A DNA stretch of 64,000 bases, taken from positions 3,438,503-3,502,502 of the forward strand of contig OZ026607.1 of NCBI GenBank assembly GCA_964020085.1. Direction: 5' to 3'. The DNA is from Micromussa lordhowensis. Taxonomy: Eukaryota; Cnidaria; Anthozoa; Scleractinia; Lobophylliidae. The stretch's first letter is position 1, and the number at the start of each line of letters is the position of its first letter. This document shows positions 22,901-34,900 of this stretch, in pieces. The position numbers were made by a program, and so were the translations under genes. The notes beneath the pieces are model-generated. The model was given only the letters and a program-made list of their open reading frames with translations, ran no database searches and was not told the DNA's origin.

Positions 22901-25900
22901 GCCAAAATAAGCGATGAGCAAAGTTCAGTGTGCTTTCTTTATCTTCCGTTGGAATGGAACAGAAATCAGTCTTACTTATTGATCTCACTGCATTTAGTCC
23001 GGGAAGATTCTACAAGAATTTTAATGTTGATAGACTATCGAGAAGGAATTACAAAATTGTTAGTTCTTATGAAATGGAAGGAATGTCTCTGAGCTACACC
23101 GAAACAAGCTTACTGTATACCAGAATGTAGGAACAAAATGAGTATTTACAATCAGTTATGTTGCTAGAAACAACCATGAATTCTTAAGGCAGAAACAGAA
23201 AGCCCTTGAAGATTCCAGTAACAAAACACCAACACTGCTTTTAATAAAACCTCCAAGACTGTTACATAAAACGTACAGCCATTAAATCTTTGATCGCCTC
23301 CTACCACAAGGCAAATGTTTTTTTTTCTCTACCGAGCCAAGAAAAATATGAAAAGATATTTTACTCACAATTCTAAGACGATAATCATCTCTTTCGGTCT
23401 CTCGTATGCGTCATGGAGGTAGATAAGCCGTTTGCTGTGCAATTTGTTCATGATGTGCATTTCCGCCACCACCTCCTCTCTCGACTCCTTAGTTATCTTC
23501 AAGAACTTGGCGGCATATTCCGTCCCCGTGCTTTTTTCTTTGACTTTCTTCACAACGCCGAATTTACCCCTGGGGAAGGCAACAAACGTTATGTACCTTT
23601 TTACCCTTGGGAGATGATAAATCGTTAATTGCATGGGGATTATAAAATGCCTATATATCCCTGGAGAACGGCAAAAACGTTATTTACTCGTGGGGGTATT
23701 GCGATGTATCTGTAGAAAGAAGAAGGCGAAGGCGATCCCCTTTAGGGGTGTCTGGGGGCATGTACCCCCAGAAAAGTTTTAAAAATGAGGTCCTCGGAAA
23801 TGGGATTTGAGGCGTTCAGAGGCCAAGTCAGCGTGTTATAACGTACTCGACGAAATCAGGCTATTGGTACGAAGGTTCACATTTTCCGGAAATGTTCCAC
23901 TTGAATGTTTGACACGAGAGAAGAAGATTCGGTAACTTTACACAGTCCAGTCTTATGGTAATTATCAAGTTGGATGGACAGAAAAAATACATGCTTCTTA
24001 TTTTCTTTGCAACCGAAATTTCTCCAGTGTTTGAAAAACCGCATAATAACCGAGAGAGGAATAGGGAAACATACTTTCCAAGCTCCTTCTGAGAGATGTA
24101 CGCGTCATCAAATTTCTTGTCCGTTCGCAGGTGCACTGCATCTCGTACAGGGAGGTCAAGGTCTTTGCTCTCTACGTCACTGTCGCCATCTCCATCATCT
24201 TGGTTGAGTGAGAAAGGAGAACAACAAAAGGGTGTTACTACATGTGGAGGCGCTATAAGCTGTAACAGGTGCCCCTGTGGATAAAGCCCTAGGTGGTCTG
24301 TGGTTAAAACCCTAGTGTGTGACCATTCAAATAAAAGCTATTGAGCAGTACTTTCACGTGATACTGTTTATTATGATATACAAGTTGTTTCCAACTAAAG
24401 TCTGTGCATGAAACCCTAGCGTGTGACCATTCAAATAAAAGCTATTGAGCAGTACTTTCATGTGGTATTGTTTCTTATGCTGTACAAGGTGGTTCTAACG
24501 TTTAAGTCTGTCGATGAAACCGCGGTGTGTGACCATTCAAATGAAAGCTTTTGAGTATTTCTTTCATGCGGTACTCTCGTACACTGCAGAAGGTGATTCT
24601 ACATGTTACTCTTACACCTGTGGATGACTTCTAACTGTGTGACCATTCAAATGAAAGCTTTGAAAGTTAACCAGTAATTTCATTTGTTATTGTTTGATAT
24701 GCTGTACAACATGGTTGTAGCCTTTTTTCACTCTAAAATCTGCGGATAAACCAATAGTGCGTGACCTATCAAACCTAAGTCACTGGGAAACACTCCCATT
24801 GTTTTATTTCCCTTTTAACTTGAGCAGTCTTGCCAGTAAATAGGTTAATTACGGTTTCTTATCTGTTATTACATTAGCTTTATTCCTCACCTTTGGCTAC
24901 GCCTTTATCACCCGCTTTATCGTTACTGTTTTCATTCGCGGCTCCTGCACCTGAAAGCAAAACAATCGTAATCAGATTGATGCTCGAGCGCAGCTGAAAT
25001 TGTCTGCTTTCTTTGGCTTTGTGTTTACCAAGCTTTTTACTCGTTAGGAAAAGTATGTTGTGACCTTTCCGCCTTTCCGTGACCTTAACATAAATTCTCC
25101 CAGACAGCAATAGAACAGACCAAAATGAGTAAGAAGAATTTGTATTTTGACACAGGCAACATCATTACCTTCAACAGTGAGAGTCACTGCACACTTATCC
25201 TCCCCAAAGTCGTTTTTCACCACACAAGAGTACTCCCCTTCGTCGGCCTTTTCGACATTTTCAATCTCGAGTTCGGAGAAGTCTTCGGCGGTTTCCACGA
25301 GCACACGACCTTCGTCCTTCAGTTGCGTTTTGCCGTGAAACCAGGTCCCGGATGGGATGGGATTTCCGGATATTTCACACTTGAACGAGACCACATCCCC
25401 AACGCGGGCAGTCTGGGACTTCGGCGCTTTTTCGATTTTCGCTGGAGCTAGACGAAGACAAGAGAAGCTGTCAGAGATTTGAAAGAAAAATGCGCTTTTT
25501 CGTTTCTAGAGCCAGCTACCGCACCGGTTGCCTCGCAATTGATACTATCGCTATAGTATCAATTGACGATCCGTTATGAATCCCACTTTGTGGTCCATAG
25601 TCTGATGTTGCTATGTTTAAAAGAATTCTGTTTTTTTTTCTTAAGCCCCCATATCAAAAACATGACACAGTGTTTCATCACAAATACAAAGAAATCGTTT
25701 GCAAACAGTTTTCTGCCGCGTTGACATAAATCATATTTAAATTTAAATTAATTGAAACACGATAATCTCTAAAAACGTATAACATGTACTTGAAGCGACA
25801 AATAAACTTAATAAAGTTCAATACACCACTTCTACTTGACTGCACTCTCTCGATCAATGAAAAACTTGTTTTCTGAAGAAGGTCAGGAATTACCTCTGAA

Positions 25901-28900
25901 AGTTTTAAATAAAGGCTGACTGATTCGATGATTGATGAGTTATCTTTACGCAATAATCTCGAGTATCTCCCTGAAAAATGTATTGATAAGTATTTCATCT
26001 ATATATGGCGATCTCTCGTCAGTTATTTAAATGAATTGCCAGTACAATCGTCTATAATTGTCCCACCAAATGGCATACAAACAATGCCCGTATTTAGAGA
26101 ACAAACTCATTCATATTGCGACCAGCCAGCTCTAGAGATGAGAGAAACTTTCCGAGGTCAACCAAGTGAAATATTTCACTATCGCATAACACGAGAAGAA
26201 TTTGAAAAAAAAAACGTTTTAATTTTTTAAATGAAAGTGAGCCCAATTTGATGTTCTGAAACGCAGAAATTTGACAACGAAAATGTCAGAGGTTGACAAA
26301 ATACTATACTGGTCTATCAAAGCCATAAATATAATTTTGTCAGTATCGACCTGGCGTTGCCCGCTACTGACAGAATTGTAGCGTTGCACCTTATAAGGAT
26401 TAACTTAACTACAACAGACTGTAAGTTCGAGTTAAAAAAACAAAACTTCCGCCAACATTATTCCTGGTACTCTAAGAAACCTGTTTTCTTTATTAAGTCT
26501 TCAGGGTGCACAATGGACAAGGAAAAAAGAGGTTTGAGATTCTGTAGTCCATACGAAAATCATTACATATTCTTTAACATTAAGGAACGCAAAATCCGTT
26601 AACAACATCAGCAATGTTCACGAATTACACTGAAGCGGAGAATATTTGGATTTTACACGATAGAATATAGCAAGCAGAAAATTATCACCAATACTACTTC
26701 CAAACGGTGAAAAGATCGGAGTAAAACAGAGAGAGAAACTGAATAATATTCCCAAAAGAATAAAAGCACACCCACAGAAAAGCTAATTGTCCAGTACTTT
26801 GGAGCAGATGAGGCAAACAAATTGATCAGTTGCCACTAGAGGTGTACAGGTCTGTTGTCTAGTTCTATGAATACTTCACTAATGGACGATGTATAACGCC
26901 CACAAATATCAGCAGCCTCGCTAAGATTGCTCCACTATCGAAGATTACCATAGAGGTCTGGAGACCCGAAGGCTTAACGTAGATTTTTTTAAAGTCACAT
27001 TCGATATTTTGTCTCGGCGCAGTTCGGAATGGAGCCTTCGACATTCAAGTCTCGACGCTGTGCAAACCGGGTAGCACAGAATAAAATATATCCCTTTGAA
27101 AAAAACGAGCTGTCACTTCGTTGCACCAACCAAGATGAAACTGTTACAGACTGGGCACGTTCACAGGGTCTCCTGCGCGGAATACGAGCAACAGATGTAC
27201 CTGTAGCTTTGTTCCCTGCACGCGAGTACAGCAGGAAAAGTGACCTCGTCGCGTAACGGCTATTAGATTTACAGCAGGATTCTCAAATGACAGTCTAAGA
27301 ACTTACTTTTTTTGGACGGCATCCTCTCCAAATGAGGCAGACTTCGGATAAATAACAACAGCGAAAACAAGAAACCCTTTGCTTGAAACAGTGCTATCTA
27401 CCAGAGAGATTCTGACCTATTGATCACGGTGCGTTTTTTTATTTATTTTGATAGCTTGGTTTATGAATCTAAATGGCTCCGGAGAAAGTGCAGGGCAGAT
27501 AACAAAACAAATATCTATACCACCTTTTTAAATTAACATGTCACGCAAGCACGAAATCAACAACGCAGGTCTGTTTCGCAAATATTAGTAAATATCACTC
27601 GTATCTTGCTTATATCATGGTAAATAAGAGCAGAGTACGCGAATGGTGGAAATACCAAGGTTATCTCATTCAGTCATTGTTCAAGAGTTAGAATATAAGA
27701 ATTCAGTAAAATTAAGTGCTTCTCATTTGCTAGACATCTCTCAGATTCAACACCAGAGAGGTCAAAATGAAAGTACAGGCTGTTCATGGAAAATGCGTTT
27801 TGCAAAGTGGACAATGCCATCCGAGAAATGCCAACAAGCTGAAAGACATTTGACTCAGGAACTATTATGCTAACAAAATGAGGGGGCTAGAAATTGTTTT
27901 AAGTGGTACAGTAGCCGTCACTCTAGAGATTGAAAGTTATCTCGGAGAGCATCAGCATTCCTTTTCAGGGTGGTGCGATAACTGCGTATCTGGCGCGCGC
28001 CGAAATGCAGAAAGCTGATCCTTACAGCGTAAAGTTACGCTGATTACATTCTAAATCCCGCCAGACCGCACATTAAACGATGAACGGTACAAATAACATT
28101 AAGCTGTTTGACAAGTGTTCAAAAAATGAAGAAATAATGGGTAAATCGATAAATACATTAAAATGCAGGCTCCCTGCGGACCAAGTGAACCTAACATTCA
28201 CGAAAGCTCGTAGGAAAAACGCTGTGCATCCGAAATGCAAACCTTTGTAATCTCGGCGCTGACCGCAAAAACGCAACATCACTAATAATTTAGCTAAAAA
28301 ATCTCTGTGATGGCAGAAAATGGTCCACTTACACAAACGACGACATAGCTTAAAAACACAGCTCTGTCTTAAAAGTCTAAACAGCTTTTTAAGCGTCAAA
28401 ACAAAGCAAAGCTTTCCTGCAGCGAGAAAACAAGAGATTTCGGTCGAGTTAAACGAACCATTTATCGACGCTATGATTAATGGCTTAGGAAAACGAATAC
28501 ATGAACACCGTAGTACACATAGGCAAGGTCTAGACCAAAATCGTTCTAAGAATTCAAAACGGTGACACAGAGTTTATCGATCGCGTACAACAGACCAATC
28601 TTAACATCGTCTGTGACTGAAACTTTCACCTCACTTGTCCACAATGTAAACTGATTTGCAAGTCAAAGTTAAAAATAACTCCACAACATTCTTGGGACAC
28701 TATTTGTACTTTAAATGATTATTCGTCGTTTAGACTGTCTCAAACTTCCATTACATCACATTGCATCCGACAGGACATGATTTACCCCCACTTCGCGGTC
28801 AACCGCACTAAGCAGGAACAACAACAAAAAACATATTTTTCGCGGACTATCTTACCGTTTACTATGAGCTCAGCAGAAGTGGTTGCTGTCCCATTTTCGT

Positions 28901-31900
28901 TCGTCGCAGTGCATTTGTACTCGCCTTCGTCTTCGGCACTTGTCTCTGAAATTTTCAACGTAACCAGATCACCTCTGGTTAGAAAATCGAACCTTCCTCC
29001 TTTCTTAATCTTGTCGCCATCGACAGACCATTCGATATCCGGGACGGGATCTCCTTCCACTCGGCAACGGAGCTTGGCGGGTTGGCCGACACAGACTTCT
29101 ACATCTTCCAGTTCCTCCGTGAACTTCGGTTGAGCTGCGGGTCAAAGCACTATTTATTAGATGACAAACTTTATTTGATAACACTCGCAAACAAACTGTA
29201 AACTGCGATCGCGATAGCAAAGTTTGTTTACAGAACGACAAGAATGCGAATGATAGCTGAAGGATTCGAATTTAGCGCAGATGTCTTTCACAAATTATTA
29301 CTTTAGCCGAGAATAATGTTTCAAACTGGTGTTGCCAAAATTGGATACAATACTAGCAAAGAGCATGCAAGCTTGATGCAAATTTTAAGGCTGAAGTAAC
29401 ACGAAGATCTGTTGAAATTTGACTAGCTGCATCTAACTACCTACAGAAATCGTGAACAAGCTATCGAAGATCATAAAGTGTAGTTCGCTATACCTCTTCG
29501 CCGTCTAGATCGTCCCTCGCTTCGCTCGTTCGTGGCCTGATCGCGAATTCGCGATGTCCTCTCGTGTGAACGACTTCCAGTAGTTGTCGAAGACCCATAG
29601 GTCCGAGACGAAGAGATATTTGATCGCGAAGACATTTCAAAATCAGTTCACGCTGATAACAAGTGATCTATAGTCCGAAATAATCAACTATGCGGTTCTT
29701 AATAGCACACTTCGCATCAAATAACACCCTCAGGAATAATACAGTATAAATATATAATTTCCAGCGATGAACGATTTGAATTCCTTTGCATAAATCACTT
29801 GCAGATGGAAGGAACATTTACATAATTAATATTCTCTCTAATTAGGAAGCAACGAAACGCGACCGACGAACAACGGCGCTAACAACATAAACTATTCTTT
29901 TCAAAAAGATGTTTTACATTGCCTAAAACCACTGCCAAATTTTCACTGAAAAGCAGGACCAGTTGAAATCGTTTACATAACGTTTTGCCTCGTTATTTTC
30001 CGCTGTTCCAAAGCCATCCACCGTTACCGTGAAATTGCAAGAGCGAAATTCGATTTGAGGTTCTATAATCTTCTTAAAACATAATTATGTAGCATTTCAA
30101 ATAGAGATGAAATTATCAAAATGCAATGTAATTAAATGGTAAAAAGAGATTATCAGGTTTTAAATTATGCATTTGTAATCTTTTAACAAAGAGCTCTCTG
30201 ACGAGCGTGACTGGAATAAAGAAAAGAAATTAAAATGGATTTGATTCTATTAAGAAACTCTAAATTTAAATGAATCGTGTTTATTCATGGACATCCACAA
30301 TAATATTTTGAAGGTGCGGGGGTCGAAGTTATCCTTGGGAAGTCTGCGAGCTATTGCTCTGTCACGGTCTATAAGTAATCTTTCGCGATGTACAAAATCA
30401 CTGCCTTCAATTCTTTAAAGAACAACTCACTAACGCAGAGAAGCGCGTAAGAGATACTACTAAACAAAAACAGATCAAGGATGGCCAAGATCGAGAGAGA
30501 TTAACGTGGATTACAAGGGCGCCATGCGTGACGAATCTCCATTGACAAACTGCTGTGTCAAAAACACAAACCACAATTTAGATCACACAAGGCGAGGCAA
30601 AAACCTAAATTAAAAATTAATTTTTTTTTGAAACTCGATAAGTACTGACTTTTATGGTATAAAACGCTAGTAGCACTATCAAGAGATTATTGTGTTTCTT
30701 ATACCGCACAAGGTGATTCTAACTTCTAAGTCTGTGAATGTAACCTTAGTGTGTGATCATTCAAATGAAAGCCACGGAGCAGTATTTTCGTGTGGTACTG
30801 TTTTTGTACTGTCTGTGGATGAAACCCTGGTGTGTAACCATTTAAATGAATTCTACTGAGCAGTATTTTCGTGTGGTACTGTTTTTGTACTGTCTGTGGA
30901 TGAAACCCTAGTGTGTGACCATTCAAATGAAAGCTACTGAGAAGTACTTTCATGTGGTGCTGTTTATTGTGCTGTACAAGGTGGTTCTAACTTTTTAAGT
31001 CTGTGGATGAAACCCTAGTGTGTGACCATTCAAATGAAAGCTATTGAGCAGTAATTTCATGTGTCACTGTTTATTGTGCTGTACAAGGTGGTTCTAACTT
31101 TTAAGTCTGTGGATGAAACCCTAGTGTGTGACCATTCAAATGAAAGCTATTGAGCAGTAATTTCATGTGTCACTGTTTGTTATGCTGTGCAACAAGGTGG
31201 TTATAACTGTAAAGTGACCATGACATAAAAAATAACTGCTGCGTATTTGACAGGATTTTCAAAATACAGAAGAATGGCATTTTCCTTTTTGGAATATCTT
31301 TAATCGACGGTTTTGTATTATGCAAATTAGGAAAGTGATGACGTCACGAGGTTTGCAACTAAACTGGTAAAATACTGAATAAAGAAAATCTCTGGAAAAA
31401 TTACAGCATCAAACTTGGCACCAGAAATGTTCATCACAAAAGAAACAAAACGAGTACTGAGTAGCGCTTATTATGCTGTTCAAGTTCTAATTTTCAAGTC
31501 TGTAGATGAAACCCAATTCTGTAACCTTTCAAATGAAAGCTACTGACCAGTTCTTCCATATGGTACTGTTTATTATGCTGTACAAGGTGGTTCTAACTTG
31601 TAAGTCTGTGGATGAAACCCCAGTGTGTGACCATTCAAATGAAAGCTGTTGAGCAGTACTTTCATATGGTACTGTATATTATGATGTACAAGGTGGTTCT
31701 AATTTTTAAGTCTGTGGATAAAAACTAAGTGTGTGGCCAGTTAATTTTATGTGGTGCGCGCGAGGAACGACAAAACGCGGGTATTCTTCCTCTCGTGCGT
31801 TCGTTCGCGTACAATTCGACAGACAAAGAAAATGGAAGAACTACTTGTCTTCTCAGTAAGGCATGTAAACAATAGTTATGGTACAAACGCTGATATACCT

Positions 31901-34900
31901 TCTCCCGTGTCTTTAAGCCTCTGTAGTTCCGGCTCAGATGCTTCAGAGCTCAGATCTTGAAGGATATCATCATCTAACCCAGCCTCCAGCTCTTCTTGGA
32001 CCTCTGTACTGGGGATCTGATCTTCCAAACCTCTTTCAAGCAACCAGCTTCCTGGAACCCAACCCTCCTTGGTTTCACCGTCTTTGACCGTCTGAACGAA
32101 GTAAAGATCTCGGCCCGAGCGGAGAACGCGGACTTGCTCTCCACGGCCAATAACTCGCTCATGCGTTTCTCGTTCCAGTGTTTCCTCGGACAAGCGGTAG
32201 GTGCCTCCAAGTTGTATGTTCTAAAGACAAAGGTTAAAGAGGACACAATGAGCTACAACAAGGCACGATAGGCGTATAAGCCTAACTTAACTGAACGCAG
32301 TGAAAGGTAAGGCAGGGGACATATCGAGTTGGTCTCTACCGTATATTAGTCCTTCACGTCAAAGATAAAGGTTATAATCCCTCAGCGGACACCGATCTAA
32401 GATGGACGACCTCTTAAGGTGTAGATACCTCCAAGGCAGATACCCTCTGCAATGCGAACGCTCCAGAAAGGTTCAGATATGATCAGGCTCCTTAGTAAGG
32501 GAATAGGACGCTGCCTTGCTGTGCTCCCCTCGCCAATTTTCGTTTGGTCCTGTACCTCATTCAGGAGCCCATTCACTGGCTACTGTCTGAAAACATCTCT
32601 CCGTGATGGACACTTCTCTTAGGTGGACCCCTCCATTAAGTGGACTCTCTCATCTCTAACAACTTTTCACAACTTTTTATGATTTTGGTTAATTTCTGAA
32701 GAATCGCAGAAGTGACTAGCAGAATATAGTATGCTCCTCTCCCACGACCCCACTAAAAAGACTTCACTACAGAACTAACACCTTAATATGATTAAAACAT
32801 ACCAGGCCCATAGGTTCGGGGGAGTCTGGTGGCGTGATAGCCACATATTGCTTCTCTACCTCAGCGATCAAGCGCGAGTACGACAGACTGGTAAGAGTTT
32901 CTTTGACAGTCGTCACCAGGTTCGTCTCTGTCGATGTAGCACTGGGCACTTCGACCGAGAGTTCACCGAATACAAGAGATGGTGCAACAGCGGTGATGGG
33001 CGATTCTGTTAGAAGAAAAGGACACGCTGACGCAATGAAACATGATGACTATTAAAGGAGCTCAACCACGGTATTTTCTGCGAGACCAGTTGTTGCAACG
33101 GTCCTGAAAAGTAGATCTTGGCGATAATTTCTGTAATGTTTGCAGCAAACTTGTTTACAACGAGTGCGTCAATTGCAATAATTCAGGCAAGTCATTTGCC
33201 AACTCCGAAAAAAAGCTGCATAAAATTGTAACCATAATACTCACTGTGCATTAGGAAGACAAAACTAATGAAGGCACGTGATTGTACGCTGTAACTTACC
33301 TTCGTTTAAATTGAGCAGCCGTTTGATCTCTCGAACCCAGGCTTGCTTAGACCACTCGGTCTTGGTCTGGAAAATAACAATGGTGAAGAAAATGAAGGGT
33401 AGTATTATACTTAAGTAATCCCAAGGAACATTCAATCACGAGATGTTGGCTGCTTATTGTTACGTGAACTTAGATACGTTTCTGCTTCATATTTAGTAGC
33501 AATTTTTAATTGAAATCCTAACATAGGCATTTGCAAGAGTTTATTTCTTCTGAAATTACTTTTACAGATAGTAATGTCACAGAATGCCACAGGTTGAGGG
33601 CATAAGTTCACCAGTAATCTTAGCTAATTTCAAGTGTTACATTCTGCATGTAAATAAAGTAAAATTATGGGTATTGTTTAGATATTGTTCCAATTCAACC
33701 TAAATAACACCTCAGACTTGGTAGAGAGTTTTGAAGGCGCTAAACGGATGCCATCTTTTTCGATGCCCTACAACACCGACATACGCTCCCTCCCTCCAGA
33801 CCCTGGTAATATTTTTCCAGTCTCGTTCTCTTACCTCGAAGGTGTGAAGCACGAGAGCACTGGTCATGGACGTACCAACCCACACCATAAACTGGCGCGG
33901 TTCACCTTCGACATTCTCTGTCAGGCCAACATTTCCACTTGTCAACTGCAACACAACCAATCCACACCAAACCATTACATACGCACTGACATGAGTTTTA
34001 ACAGACCTAGTACATATCTATTTCCACTACAATGTTTTGATTTTGTAGAACCTATACTCAACAAATGGCAGGAGCGCATTGGGAGGTAAGGAAGACAAAC
34101 GGTGACGAGGATGGAAATAGATTGCAATATGGACTAAGTTGAGAATGAAGGTAGAGATCATTACTAAATAACAGAAACTCTACAATAATGGTTTGATTTT
34201 GTAGAACAGAACTGGACAAATAACAGGAACCCATCAGGAAGTGAGGAGGACTAGCGATGGCAAGGATGGAAAAGGATTGCAATCTGGACAAAATTGAGAA
34301 TGGTGGCAGAAATCATAGCTAGATCTAACGAAACCCAACAATAATGGTGTGACTTTGTGAACAATACTGAAAAAATGACAGAAACCCATTAGGAAGTGAC
34401 GATGACTAGGGATGAGGAGGATGGAAATGGATCGCAATGTGAACATGTTGACAACGGAGGAAGAAATCATAGCTAGATAACAGAAAACGCTACAATAATG
34501 GTTTGATTTTGTAGAAAAGAACTGGACAAGTGACAGGAAGCCATTAGCAATTGATGATGAGTAATAATGACGAGGATATAAAAGGATTGTAATATGGACA
34601 CTAAAACAAGCTTTCACAGGACAACGAATTTCATACCTTCAGCATGTTTTTAAAGACGAACTTCCTTCCACCTTCTTTTCTCTTGGTGTTCACGATTCCT
34701 TTCTCAAACAAAAACAGATCGCGTTCTTTTCCTTTCCCACGTGCTTTCTCCTCCCAGAATAACACCAGCTCCTGCAAATCAATAAAAGGTACAACTTGAA
34801 TACACTAAGGAGAGGCTGGAAGAGGTTTCTAGAAATCTCACTACGCTATTGTAATGTATTTTTCTACAAGTTGTGCAAAAAATGCTACTTGTCCATATGC

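Larger units (their letters stand above)
29636..31898. other. Intron upstream of candidate internal first exon
   Basis: The region 5' of the 29635 ATG is AT-rich and has no clear TATA or initiator I can defend. It would be the promoter side of short isoform A. Two clusters of the 105-bp repeat occupy 30690-31205 and 31440-31745. A fragment at 30470-30515 (GATCAAGGATGGCCAAGATC) resembles the CATCCTTG interspersed repeat. Confidence 0.45.

Noticed and set aside
25928..26602. Plus-strand frames of 80-100 codons in the Ig-Ig intron
   Set aside because: No recognisable domain, no splice context and typical of random open stretches in intronic sequence.
30690..31205. A CRISPR-like array
   Set aside because: The 105-bp units are contiguous and diverged, with no constant-repeat/unique-spacer pattern, and the DNA is eukaryotic.
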